A stretch of 64,000 nt of DNA from Caldilineaceae bacterium (GTDB lineage Bacteria > Chloroflexota > Anaerolineae > Caldilineales > Caldilineaceae): contig JAHBVF010000037.1 of NCBI GenBank assembly GCA_019637685.1, positions 1 through 64,000 of the forward strand, read 5' to 3'. Positions 40,204 to 49,215 of this stretch are shown here, in pieces. Position 1 is the stretch's first letter, and every line of letters begins with the position of its first letter. The notes under the pieces were generated by a model, which saw nothing but the letters and a program-made list of their open reading frames with translations, ran no database searches and had not been told where the DNA came from. Made by a program: the position numbers and the translations under genes.

Positions 40204-41793
40204 TTAATTGCCGGGCATCATCACGTGCGCGTTCGGTGTGCCCGCGTCCATCAGCCAGGGGCGGTAGTTGTCCGGTTCAGTGGAGAAGCCTGTGGACTCG
40301 CTCGTGGCGTGGGGCAGATGCACCGCCATCAGGCTGGACAGATTCTGGGGACGGCCACCGAGCAGGAAATAACGGGCCGCGCCCACCACCGGGATTTCCA
40401 GTGTGCCATCCACCATCGCGTCGATGCGGGCCTGGTCGATGTCAGCCTGGGCCATACCCCCGGCCCGCAGTTGCATCCCCATCACCCAGAACGGCTCGGA
40501 ACTTTTGTGCTCGCAAACGGCATATTGAATCGCCATAAAGGGAGCAAAGGCGACACAATTCATATCACTGCTGCCTTCCCGCACCATCACCTGATTCCAA
40601 TCGCTGTCGAAACCCACAATATTGGCACTGGCCCGCAGGGATTCGGGCAGGGGCAGCAGCGCCCGTTCCACTTGGGCATCGGACAGGCCATTTGTGAATG
40701 GAATCATCAGATGCTCATAGGGCGTGCCCTCCCACATAATCCACGGGGTGTCAGAGTCCGGGGAGGTGGAGAAGTCAGCCGGGTTCAGTTTATAGGGGAA
40801 AAGAAGCATCAGGTGTGGCTTTTCCTGAATCCATGCCTCGCCTTCAGGCACTTTCAGAATTGTGGGGTCTTCATAGCTGATGGCTGCGCCTCCTTGCAGC
40901 ATATAAGAAATGCCAATGGTATTGATCTCCGGCTCCTCGCCTGCCAAGCGAGCGGCCAGAAATGCGGCCCAAGTCGCGTCTCGACAGACCGGGTCTATAT
41001 AGGGCGAGCCGGGATTGTCGGGGGTGCAGGTGTAGCCGTTGTCGCCTTCCTGGAGCATCGTCATCGCCCCACCGGCTTCAGCGGGGAAATTCATAATCGT
41101 AGCGCCCTGTGCCACATCCAAAGGTGCTGCACTGAGGGCACTTTGCAGGGCATTGTCTTGTGGTTGATTCGCTTCCCACGCCAGGGGAATCATCAGGTGT
41201 TCATAGGGTGTGCCCTCCCACATAATCCATGGGGTCGCGGAGTCCGGGGAGGTGGAAAATTCAGCCGGGTCCAGCTTCTCTGGGAAGAGGAGCATCAGGT
41301 GGGGCTTTTCTTGAATCCAGTCTTGGCCTTCAGGCAGTTTCAGGATCGTCGGGTCTTCATAGCTAATCGCTGTGCCCCCTTGCAGCATATAGGCGATGCC
41401 GACAGTATTGATCTCCGGCTCTTCACCGGCCATGCGGGCGGCCAGAAATGCAGCCCAAACCGCGTCCCGGCAGACCGGATCGGGATAGGACGTGCTGGGA
41501 TTGTCGGGGGTGCAGGTGTAGCCGTTGTCGCCGTCCCGCAGGGTTGTCATGGGTCCGCCCGGCGCGGCCGGCCAATCCATAATTGTGGCGTGGAGCGAAA
41601 CCGCCAGGGGGGCAGCGCTCATCGCGCTCTGAATTTTGGCCGCGGTCTCACTGTCAGCGGTCTGGGGCAGGGCGGGTATGTCCTCATCGGCTGGGATCAC
41701 CCGCTGGGATGGCGCGGCGTAGAGGCTGGTTGTTGCCAGAAGCAGGGCCAGCAACACAAACAAAATAACGCTGGGTGTACGTTTCGGGTGCAT
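40204..41793 (-). CDS. secreted protein of three homologous about 150-residue repeats
   Basis: ATG 41793 follows AAAGGAG. The 529 residues begin with a signal peptide (cleavage likely after LYAA near 27). Repeats lie at about 54-204, 217-367 and 373-529. The first two are nearly identical, each with ATIM(D/N)(W/F)PA, DNGYTCTPDNP, DPVCRDA, GGTAISYEDPTI and TPWIMWEGTPYEHLMIP. The third is divergent but keeps MNCVAF, PFWVMGM and PNAHVMMPG. Two cysteines per repeat (Cys94 and Cys108 in the first) could bond. I do not recognise the fold. It is downstream of a SARP regulator and small gene on the same strand. Confidence 0.8.
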   Translation of the reverse strand: MHPKRTPSVILFVLLALLLATTSLYAAPSQRVIPADEDIPALPQTADSETAAKIQSAMSAAPLAVSLHATIMDWPAAPGGPMTTLRDGDNGYTCTPDNPSTSYPDPVCRDAVWAAFLAARMAGEEPEINTVGIAYMLQGGTAISYEDPTILKLPEGQDWIQEKPHLMLLFPEKLDPAEFSTSPDSATPWIMWEGTPYEHLMIPLAWEANQPQDNALQSALSAAPLDVAQGATIMNFPAEAGGAMTMLQEGDNGYTCTPDNPGSPYIDPVCRDATWAAFLAARLAGEEPEINTIGISYMLQGGAAISYEDPTILKVPEGEAWIQEKPHLMLLFPYKLNPADFSTSPDSDTPWIMWEGTPYEHLMIPFTNGLSDAQVERALLPLPESLRASANIVGFDSDWNQVMVREGSSDMNCVAFAPFMAIQYAVCEHKSSEPFWVMGMQLRAGGMAQADIDQARIDAMVDGTLEIPVVGAARYFLLGGRPQNLSSLMAVHLPHATSESTGFSTEPDNYRPWLMDAGTPNAHVMMPGN

Positions 41794-41905
41794 CTTCGAT
41801 CTCCTTTGGTTCTGATTAGAACGGCAATTGAACGAGTCGGCGAGCGGAATACATCGGCGTTGGACAATAGGCGATCTCCTTTCTCTACAGCGGGAGGCTG
41901 GCGTG

Positions 41906-42133
41906 CTATGCTCCCTCTCCGTCCGAAGTTCCATCCTCAGGCCCAGCACCCTTCGCCCCTTTCAGTTTTGCCATCAGATAGGCCCTGGCCTGATACCAAT
42001 CCCGAAAGTAGACGGTTTCCCCGCTGAGCACGTGGCGCACCTGAATACGCACCAGCGCGCCTTCCCGCGGCCGGGGTTCCAGCCACAGACGGAGCAAAAA
42101 GAGTTGGGAAGGTGTCGATGGCACGACATTCAC
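41906..42133 (-). CDS. small protein, same family as 2618-2860
   Basis: The start is not certain: GTG at 42133 (75 aa) or 42124 are candidates, and the frame is open to 42289. The core QLFLLRLWLEP, then VRIQVRHVLSGETVYFRDW, then ARAYLMAKL is the Chloroflexota-style small beta-hairpin plus helix protein, with R-H-V-x-S-G-E as its clearest motif. A polar tail follows. It lies between the SARP regulator and the triple-repeat gene on the same strand. Function unknown. Confidence 0.55.
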   Translation of the reverse strand: MNVVPSTPSQLFLLRLWLEPRPREGALVRIQVRHVLSGETVYFRDWYQARAYLMAKLKGAKGAGPEDGTSDGEGA

Positions 42134-42200
42134 GTTCTTTCGCGCTGCACGGGCAAAGGAGCGAACCGGGGACTGGCTGCACTGGGCGCAAGGATAGCAG

Positions 42201-42229
42201 TCTGGGGGATCGTTCAGCGATCCCCCAGA
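42201..42229 (-). terminator. hairpin downstream of the SARP gene
   Basis: TCTGGGGGATCG (42201-42212) and CGATCCCCCAGA (42218-42229) form a 12-bp perfect stem with a five-base loop, 145 bases after the regulator stop. The remaining spacer to 42373 contains a dispersed ATTTACACGGATTC-type repeat. Confidence 0.65.
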
Positions 42230-42373
42230 TACGCGCCAGCGATCCCCCACCGGCGCTGGGCGCGCAAAATAAAGGACACTGAATCGCACGGATTGTCAGG
42301 ATTTACACGGATTCTATCCGCATAAATTCATTACATCAGCGTTTATCAGTGTCCATCAGTAGCTATTTGGAGG

Positions 42374-45300
42374 TCAGGACAATTCGGCGAGGAGAGTTCG
42401 GGCGTCGATCAGATCAGCGGTGTCAAAACCTTCGGTGAACCAGTTGTACACACCAGCCAGCAGTTTCTGTGCTTCGGCTGTGCGGCCCTGGGCCTGCCAG
42501 AGCTGGGCCAGGCTGATGGCCGCGCGCAGTTCCAGAGATTTGGCCGCCTGTTGGCGGGCCACTTCCAGCGCTTCCCGGTAGCAGGCTTCTACTTGTACTG
42601 CGGGTGCGTGACGCAGGGCCAGCAGTTGCCCCCTCTGACGCAACAACTCCGCATACCAGAAGCGTTCGTCGCCGCTGTGTGCCCGCTCGAAGGCTCGCTC
42701 CAGCGCTGATTCGGCCGCGGAGAAATCTTCGGCCAGGCAATAGGCTTCGGCCAGAATGCAGAGAAAGAAAGTGAGGACGCCGCAGCCGACCTCTTCCATC
42801 TCGCGAATGGCTCTCTCCATTTCCTCCAGGCCGTCCTGCCTGCCCCCATTCTGGATAGCCAGCCAGCCGCGGAAGAAGGCAGCAACCACCTGCCAGAAGG
42901 CAAGCTCATACTGATCTGCCAGCGCGATGGTGGCGGAAAGGTAGCTGCGCAAGGCTTCTTCGGCACGTGTGGCATACCAAATGTAGATGGTGACTGTCAG
43001 AACAATCGCTTTTTTGTAGATGGGAAGGGTGGACAGGGCACGATAGTCGGCAGCCATGCGTAGCGCTTGATCTGTGTAGCCGAGCAGCCACTTGACCAAT
43101 ATTTGGAAGGGGGCGTTGCCGGCTTGTTCGGCACCGGCCAGGATAAAATGTTCGTGGGCCGACAGTAATTCCCCCAGGCGTAAGCGTACACTCGCCATGC
43201 TGTTGTGGGCCATCTCCCTATCCTGCCATGCAGATTCTTCTTTCATCTGGTACGCTAATTCCAGACTTTGCTCTGCGTAGCTCAACGATTCCCGATGCTG
43301 ACCGCGCATACCAAAATAGGAGCGCAATTGGAAGAGTATCTGGGTGCGTTGATTGGGTGAACCTATGGCCTGGCATAGTTCGTGGGTTGCCAGGCAATGG
43401 GGCAACAACTCGACCGGCGACCAGCCATACAGTGTCAGAATAGGCAGAATCATCACCAGCAGAATATCCAACCGTTGTTGCTGATGTTCCGTCGTCTCCG
43501 GCAGTTCATCCAGCAGTCGCAGCGCAGAACGCAGATGGGCCAATTGCTCCCTGGCAGAGAGACGGCCCTGCGCTACATCCGCGGCCTGCTGATAGTAGCC
43601 AATCGCACGTTCAAACTCCCCACCTCTCTCCCATTGCATAGCCAGCCGGGAGGCAACTTCTGCCAGCCCGTTTGCATTGACCGTTTCTATCGCCCGTGCC
43701 ACGGCCCGGTGCAGATAGGGCTGCCGCACAGGGCCAATCTCGGCGTAGGCCACATCCCGAATGCGATCGTGGCTGAAGTCGTAGGCATTCACCCCCTGCT
43801 CCCGGATGATGCGCCGCTGCCAGAGTTCGTCCAACGCACCGATCACCTGGGCCTCGTCAAAGCTGCTGGCCGCGGTTGTCAGAATCGGGAAGGAGAAGGT
43901 GCGCCCGATCACCGCGGCCAGCCCCGCGATCTGCTGGGCCGGGGGGGAAAGCCGGTGCAGCCGGGCACGGATCAGCTCGTAGATTGGCCCTGGCAGATCG
44001 GCCACAGAACTGTGGTCCGACGGGTCAGCCAGCAACGGGCCTAGACCGGCCAGGGCTGTTTCGATCACAAACAGCGGATTGCCTTCACTCTGCCGATAGA
44101 GCAGATACTGGCTGGCCGGGTCCAGAATTTGGGCGAGAACCTGTCCTGCCAATTGGGCCGAGGCCGTCGCGTCCAAAGGGCGCAGATCAATTTCCGTGAC
44201 ACGGCCCAATCTGGCCAAAGCCATCGTCAGGTCCCGCAGGGGATGGCTCCCGTCGATCTCTTCGGGACGCACAGTCCCCGCCACCAGCAGCGGCGTACCG
44301 GGAGCCAATTGGAGCAGATAACCAATCCAGGCCAATGTCTCCCCGTCGCACCACTGCAGATCGTCCAGCCAGAGAACTTTGGCCTCCCTTTCTGCCAGAA
44401 ATGGCTGGGCCAAGCCTTCCCAAAAATGGCGACGTTGCCAGCCATCGGTCAATGCTATGGGGTGGGGCAACTCCGGGTGCAGGTGGCGCAATTCCGGCAA
44501 CAGACGGCTCACCTCCGTCAGCCAAACCCTGTCCAACTCTGCCAGCGACCCGACCAGACTCTCCCCGCGCAGCCATTCGGCAATCGGTTCGTAGGCCAGT
44601 TCGCCCGCGGCGGCAAAGGCCCGCGCATAGGCTGTGGGCAGTCCCTGGCGGCTGACCCAATTGACCAGTTCTTCCACCAACCGGCTCTTGCCCATCCCCG
44701 CCTCGCCCGACACCAGCAACAGATGGGATTCGCCCCGGCTGACCCGCTGCCAGAGGGTGAGCATCTGCTGCCACTCGGTCTGCCGCCCGACCAGCCGTGT
44801 GGTTGGGATTCGCCTTTCTGCGGGCGTGGGTGGCTCCGCCCGATCCTCGGCCAACAGCAGCCGTTCGTAGAGTTGCCGGGTCTTCCGGTCCGGCTCCACG
44901 TCCAACTCCTGCTCCAGCACAGAGACACAGGCGTGATAGGCGCGCAGGGCCGCGGCCCGGTTTTCGGTCAGGGCATAGAGCCGCATCAGGCGGCGATAGG
45001 TGGATTCGTGCAGCGGGTCCTGGCGCAGCAGGCGTTGTGCCCAGGTGATGGCCTCGCCATATTCCCGCTGATCTTCGCTCAGGTGGGCCAGCTTTTCCAG
45101 GGCCTGGAAATAGGACTGGGCCAGCCGTTCCCGCTCGCTCAACAGCCAGTCGTCATAGAAGCCAGGCAGCAACGGACCGGCGTACGCTTCTACCGCGGCT
45201 GCCAACGACTTCCGTGTGTTGGGCGTGTGGGGGGTTTGGTTGGCCGCGGCCAGGGCGTCTTCGTAGACGGCCAAATCCAGCACACACGCGGTGTCAGGCC

Positions 45301-45580
45301 GCCAATGGATGTGCTGGTTGTCAATGCTCAGATAACACTCGGTCTGGGGCAGGTGGCGGCGCAGTTTGCTCAGCTCCCGGCGCAGATTGCCCAGGGCCTG
45401 GGCGTCGGTGGAATCCGGCCAGAGGGTGAAGGCCAGGTGCTGGCGGGAAAGGGGCGCGTGGCGGTGCAGGAGGAGGTAAGCGATCAGAAGTTGCTGGCGG
45501 CCCTGGTCAAACCCGGCCAGGGCTTCCCCGTCCAGCCAAATCTGGAATGCGCCCAACAGTTGGATTTGGAGTGTTGCCAT
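42374..45580 (-). CDS. SARP/BTAD transcriptional regulator with AAA ATPase and TPR domains
   Basis: ATG 45580 is preferred to 45598 because AGGGA lies before it (1068 aa). Residues 1-95 are an OmpR-type winged helix (LLIAYLLLHRHAPLSRQHLA, NLRRELSKLRRHL). About 100-245 is the bacterial transcription activation domain. An AAA ATPase follows with Walker A SGEAGMGKSR at 291-300 and Walker B VLWLDDLQW near 402. The C-terminal half is helical TPR-like repeats (ERAIGYYQQAADVAQGRLSA). Such proteins act as ATP-dependent activators of nearby or distant genes. Likely targets are the small and triple-repeat genes downstream. It has its own consensus-like promoter. Confidence 0.93.
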   Translation of the reverse strand: MATLQIQLLGAFQIWLDGEALAGFDQGRQQLLIAYLLLHRHAPLSRQHLAFTLWPDSTDAQALGNLRRELSKLRRHLPQTECYLSIDNQHIHWRPDTACVLDLAVYEDALAAANQTPHTPNTRKSLAAAVEAYAGPLLPGFYDDWLLSERERLAQSYFQALEKLAHLSEDQREYGEAITWAQRLLRQDPLHESTYRRLMRLYALTENRAAALRAYHACVSVLEQELDVEPDRKTRQLYERLLLAEDRAEPPTPAERRIPTTRLVGRQTEWQQMLTLWQRVSRGESHLLLVSGEAGMGKSRLVEELVNWVSRQGLPTAYARAFAAAGELAYEPIAEWLRGESLVGSLAELDRVWLTEVSRLLPELRHLHPELPHPIALTDGWQRRHFWEGLAQPFLAEREAKVLWLDDLQWCDGETLAWIGYLLQLAPGTPLLVAGTVRPEEIDGSHPLRDLTMALARLGRVTEIDLRPLDATASAQLAGQVLAQILDPASQYLLYRQSEGNPLFVIETALAGLGPLLADPSDHSSVADLPGPIYELIRARLHRLSPPAQQIAGLAAVIGRTFSFPILTTAASSFDEAQVIGALDELWQRRIIREQGVNAYDFSHDRIRDVAYAEIGPVRQPYLHRAVARAIETVNANGLAEVASRLAMQWERGGEFERAIGYYQQAADVAQGRLSAREQLAHLRSALRLLDELPETTEHQQQRLDILLVMILPILTLYGWSPVELLPHCLATHELCQAIGSPNQRTQILFQLRSYFGMRGQHRESLSYAEQSLELAYQMKEESAWQDREMAHNSMASVRLRLGELLSAHEHFILAGAEQAGNAPFQILVKWLLGYTDQALRMAADYRALSTLPIYKKAIVLTVTIYIWYATRAEEALRSYLSATIALADQYELAFWQVVAAFFRGWLAIQNGGRQDGLEEMERAIREMEEVGCGVLTFFLCILAEAYCLAEDFSAAESALERAFERAHSGDERFWYAELLRQRGQLLALRHAPAVQVEACYREALEVARQQAAKSLELRAAISLAQLWQAQGRTAEAQKLLAGVYNWFTEGFDTADLIDARTLLAELS

Positions 45581-45636
45581 GAGGTCCCTGCCATCCACAG
45601 ACTAAACTGCACGTAGACTGAAGTGAGGACACAGTA

Positions 45637-45665
45637 AGTATAGCAGGTTGCTCAATAGGGTTCAA
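45637..45665 (-). promoter_or_regulatory. promoter of the SARP gene
   Basis: On the minus strand TTGAAC (45665-45660), 17 bases, TATACT (45642-45637) with TGc before it. The leader is about 50 bases. Confidence 0.75.
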
Positions 45666-45755
45666 AGGCCGCTTTTTAAGGGGGTGTAGTTTGGGTTGGG
45701 GTGCGGTGGTTGATTCCGGGAATCGGTTCCCACTCCACTCGGCCAGTCCAGCCAT

Positions 45756-45916
45756 CGCCGGTTGAGTAGCCGCCGCCGACAACTTCCACACTGGCAGTCA
45801 GGTGGTGGTGGCGGCGTATCGAAACTAAGACGGCGAGTCTGCGGGGGGATTTCTGTGTTGTCTCGCTGACCCGCTAGATTTCGATACGCCTCAAAGACTC
45901 GGCTACTCAACCGGCG
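45756..45916. repeat. 161-bp inverted repeat related to family A
   Basis: CGCCGGTTGAGTAGCC (45756-45771) is exactly inverted at 45901-45916, with an inner GTATCGAAAC / TTTCGATACG pair as in family A. The GTGACTATTCAG tips and a target duplication are missing. It lies between the SARP promoter and the stop of valS and could act as a terminator stem. Confidence 0.7.
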
Positions 45917-45926
45917 CTGATCTACC

Positions 45927-48644
45927 TCACCCCAAATCGGCCAGATTCGCCTGTAGCTGCACCCGCTGACCGCGCAGCTCCTCCAGCTTGGCCTTTTCCC
46001 GGCCCACCACCTGCTCCGGCGCTTTGGCGAGGAAGCCTTCGTTTGCCAGCAGCCCGTCGATGCGGGCGATCTGGCCGTCCACGTTTTCCATCTCTTTTTG
46101 CAGCCGCTTGCGCTCGGCCTCCATATCCACCAGACCGGCCAGGGGCAAATAGACGGTCACACCGCCGACGGCCAATGCCACGGATTTCTCCGGCGCGGGG
46201 AGTTCGGCAGCGATTCGCAAACTCTCGCCGTCGATTTTGGCCTGACTGATCAGCAGTGTCGCGTTTTCCTGCACCAGCCCCGCGTATTCCCCCGCGGCAA
46301 TCAGCGCGGCCACCCGACGGCCCGGCTCCACATTGTACTCGCTGCGCGCGTTGCGTATGGCCCGGATTATCTCTTGCAGCCGGCCAAAGTCCGCCTCCGC
46401 CGCGGCATCGGCCAGACCGGCAGGGGTGGGCCAGCGGCTGGTCATCAGGGCTTCGCCCGCCGCGGCCACACCGGGCAGGTGGCCCCAGATGGCTTCGGTG
46501 ACGAAAGGCATATACGGGTGCAGCAGGCGCATGGACTGTTCCAGCGCAAAAGCCAACACCTGGCGGGCGGCCTGGGCCGCGTCCGTGTCATCAGCGTAGA
46601 GCCGGTCTTTGGCTGCTTCGATATACCAGTCGCAATACTCGCTCCACAGAAAGTCGTACAACTGGCGGCCTGCCTCGCCCAACTGCCAGTCGCCCATCAG
46701 CCGGGTCACGTTTTCCCGCACATTTTCCAGGCGGCTGAGAATCCAGCGGTCAGAGAGGGTGAGGGTGGCCGGATCGGGCAGGGCGTAGGTGACCGCGTGG
46801 CTGTCGTCGGTCTGATCCAGGGCCATCTCTGCCTGTTCCAGATTCATCAGCACAAAGCGGGCCGCGTTCCAGATTTTGTTGGCAAAGTTGCGATTGGCCT
46901 CAATCCGGGTCAGGCTCAGCTTCATATCGTTGCCCGGTGTGCCGCCGGTGAGCAGACTGAAACGCAGGGCGTCGGTCCCGTATTCGTGGATCAGATCCAG
47001 CGGGTCCAGCACATTGCCCAGGCTCTTGCTCATTTTGCGCCCGCTTTCATCCCGCACCAGCCCGTGGAGATAGACGGTGTGGAAGGGCACTTCGCCGGTG
47101 AAGTGCAGGCCGAGGGTAATCATCCGGGCCACCCAGAAAAAGAGAATGTCGTAGCCGGTTTCCAGCACAGAAGTGGGGTGATAACGGGCCAGGTCCGCGG
47201 TCTGGTTGGGCCAGCCCAGGGTGCTGAAGGGCCACAGCCCGCTGCTGAACCAGGTGTCCAGCACATCCGGGTCCTGTTCCAGGGCCACGGGTTCGCCGTA
47301 GTGGGCAATGGCCTGCTCTTTGGCGTCGCTCTCGCTGCGCGCGGCAAACTGCTGGCCGTCTGGCCCGTACCAGACGGGGATGCGGTGGCCCCACCAGAGT
47401 TGGCGGCTGATGCACCAGTCCCGGATGTTCTCCATCCAGTGATAGTAGATTTTATCGAAGCGCTCTGGCACAATGCGAATCTGGCCCGAACGCACGGCTT
47501 CGATGGCGGGTCTGGCCAGGGGTTCCATCTTCACAAACCACTGGGTGCTGAGCAGGGGTTCCACAATCGTGTGGCAGCGCTCGCAGTGGCCCACCTGGTG
47601 GGTGTGATTTTTCTCCCCCACCACCAGCCCCGCGGCCCGCATATCTTCCCACAGCTTTGTGCGCGCGGCGAAGCGGTCCAGCCCCGCGTAGGGGCCAGCC
47701 TCCGGGTTCAGGGTGGCGTCTTTGTTCAGTATATTGATGGCGGGCAGGTTGTGCCGTTTGCCGATTTCGTAGTCGTTGGGGTCGTGGCCGGGGGTCACTT
47801 TGAGCGCGCCCGTGCCAAAGGCCGGGTCCACGTGCTCGTCGGCAATAATGGGAATCTTTCGCCCCAGAATCGGCACCAGCGCGGTCTTGCCCACCAGATG
47901 GGTATAGCGCTCGTCTTCGGGATGGACAGCCACCGCGGTGTCGCCCAGAATCGTCTCCGGACGGGTGGTGCTGACCTCCAGATGGCCGCCCTCTTTCAGC
48001 GGGTAGCGGAAGGTGTAGAGTTTGCCCTCCACTTCCTCGTGCTCCACTTCCAGATCGCTGATGGCGCTCTGGCAGCGGGGACACCAGTTGACCAGATAGT
48101 TGCCCCGGTAGATCAGCCCGTCTTCGTAGAGACGGATGAAGGCTTCCAGCACCGCGTCGCTCAGCCCGTCGTCCAGGGTAAAGCGCTCCCGGCCCCAATC
48201 GCAGGAGATGCCCATACGCCGCTGCTGCTGGGTGATGCGTCCGTGATATTCGTCCTTCCAGTCCCACACTTCCTGCACAAAGCGCGCCCGGCCCAGATCG
48301 TGGCGGTTGATGCCCTGCTCGGCCAGTTTGCGCTCCACCACATTTTGGGTGGCGATGCCCGCGTGGTCCGTGCCGGGAACCCACAGCGTCGGTCGCCCGG
48401 CCATCCGGTTATAGCGAATGAGCATATCCTCCACACTGCTGGTGATGGCGTGGCCCAGGTGCAGCGCGCCGGTCACATTGGGCGGGGGCATAGAAATGAC
48501 GAAGGCGTCCGCGTCCGGGTCGGCCAACCCGCTCTCCATCTGCTGCTCCGGGTGAAAGAAACCGGACTTCTCCCACCAGCTATAGAGTTTTTCTTCCCAC
48601 TCTTTGGGGTTGTACGTCTTCGGCATTTCCTGTTGTGCTGCCAT
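45927..48644 (-). CDS. valS: valine--tRNA ligase
   Basis: The product has 905 residues. The class I signature HLGH lies in PPPNVTGALHLGHAITS near 53-69, and KMSKS lies in ESGRKMSKSLGNVLDP near 534. The editing (CP1) insertion contains STTRPETILGDTAV. A C-terminal coiled coil (VDMEAERKRLQKEMENVDGQ region) binds tRNA, as in ValRS. It charges tRNA-Val and edits threonine. Expression is under a T-box leader, so it should rise when uncharged tRNA-Val accumulates. Confidence 0.97.
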   Translation of the reverse strand: MAAQQEMPKTYNPKEWEEKLYSWWEKSGFFHPEQQMESGLADPDADAFVISMPPPNVTGALHLGHAITSSVEDMLIRYNRMAGRPTLWVPGTDHAGIATQNVVERKLAEQGINRHDLGRARFVQEVWDWKDEYHGRITQQQRRMGISCDWGRERFTLDDGLSDAVLEAFIRLYEDGLIYRGNYLVNWCPRCQSAISDLEVEHEEVEGKLYTFRYPLKEGGHLEVSTTRPETILGDTAVAVHPEDERYTHLVGKTALVPILGRKIPIIADEHVDPAFGTGALKVTPGHDPNDYEIGKRHNLPAINILNKDATLNPEAGPYAGLDRFAARTKLWEDMRAAGLVVGEKNHTHQVGHCERCHTIVEPLLSTQWFVKMEPLARPAIEAVRSGQIRIVPERFDKIYYHWMENIRDWCISRQLWWGHRIPVWYGPDGQQFAARSESDAKEQAIAHYGEPVALEQDPDVLDTWFSSGLWPFSTLGWPNQTADLARYHPTSVLETGYDILFFWVARMITLGLHFTGEVPFHTVYLHGLVRDESGRKMSKSLGNVLDPLDLIHEYGTDALRFSLLTGGTPGNDMKLSLTRIEANRNFANKIWNAARFVLMNLEQAEMALDQTDDSHAVTYALPDPATLTLSDRWILSRLENVRENVTRLMGDWQLGEAGRQLYDFLWSEYCDWYIEAAKDRLYADDTDAAQAARQVLAFALEQSMRLLHPYMPFVTEAIWGHLPGVAAAGEALMTSRWPTPAGLADAAAEADFGRLQEIIRAIRNARSEYNVEPGRRVAALIAAGEYAGLVQENATLLISQAKIDGESLRIAAELPAPEKSVALAVGGVTVYLPLAGLVDMEAERKRLQKEMENVDGQIARIDGLLANEGFLAKAPEQVVGREKAKLEELRGQRVQLQANLADLG

Positions 48645-48739
48645 CGCTGTTCGCCTTTCTGAAATAAGAACACGGATTGCGGAATGACGAGTTCAATCCG
48701 CGTTTACCTGCATAAATCTGCGTCCAACATTTTTCCAAT

Positions 48740-49080
48740 AAAAAGAGCCGCTTCATCTCAAAGGACGAAGCGACTCCGCGGTGCCACCTTTGTTAGTGAG
48801 CAGGGAATTTGCCGAAGCACCAATCGCCTAATCTCTATCCTACAGGCGAGATCAGGAGATTTTCCGACAATTCCAGCGACTCACTCTCTCAACGCGCTAA
48901 CGGGCGGACCCGGACGAAGTTACTCACTGTTCACCCCGCCAACCTTCCCGGCGACTTCTCCCCTGCGCCTGCGAACGCTTCTTTCAGCCGTGAAAGCGTC
49001 TCTCTGCCGCCCGCTGGGGGGTACTGCTCCGGTGCATTGTCATTCGTTGCAATGTCGTTGACTCTGCGTATGCTTTTGGT
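48740..49080 (-). promoter_or_regulatory. T-box riboswitch of valS
   Basis: The minus strand contains the T-box sequence AAAGGTGGCACCGCGGAG (core 48774-48788). It is followed by a terminator stem, GAGTCGCTTCGTCC with its inverse TGAAGCGGCTC and TTTTT (48776-48740). Upstream are about 280 bases of stem-forming leader, including a GGGCGG / CCGCCC pair that could be the base of Stem I. When the T-box binds the free CCA end of tRNA-Val, the terminator should not form. The specifier codon could not be fixed by eye. GTA and GTC both occur in the candidate loop. Confidence 0.9.
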
Positions 49081-49086
49081 CTGAAA

Positions 49087-49115
49087 AGTATAGCGGGGGC
49101 AGAGTGGGATGTCAA
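49087..49115 (-). promoter_or_regulatory. consensus promoter of the valS T-box transcript
   Basis: On the minus strand TTGACA (49115-49110), 17 bases, TATACT (49092-49087). Transcription should begin near 49080. Confidence 0.88.
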
Positions 49116-49142
49116 CTTTCCGCCGATACTATTTTCGTCCTG

Positions 49143-49204
49143 GAAACGTGCTGCGTGAAACGTGAGAGCACCCGGACTTTTTCACGTTTCACGCAGCACG
49201 TTTC
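49143..49204. terminator. 23-bp perfect hairpin between antiporter and valS promoter
   Basis: The arms at 49143-49165 and 49182-49204 are exact inverses, built on GAAACGTG and GCTGCGTG words. It lies just beyond the antiporter stop (49216) on the minus strand and ends before the valS promoter, separating the two transcripts. Confidence 0.75.
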
Positions 49205-49215
49205 TATGGGAAAGA

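Noticed and set aside
46098..48662. 854-codon open frame on the plus strand
   Set aside because: Shadow of valS, whose HLGH and KMSKS motifs are on the minus strand.
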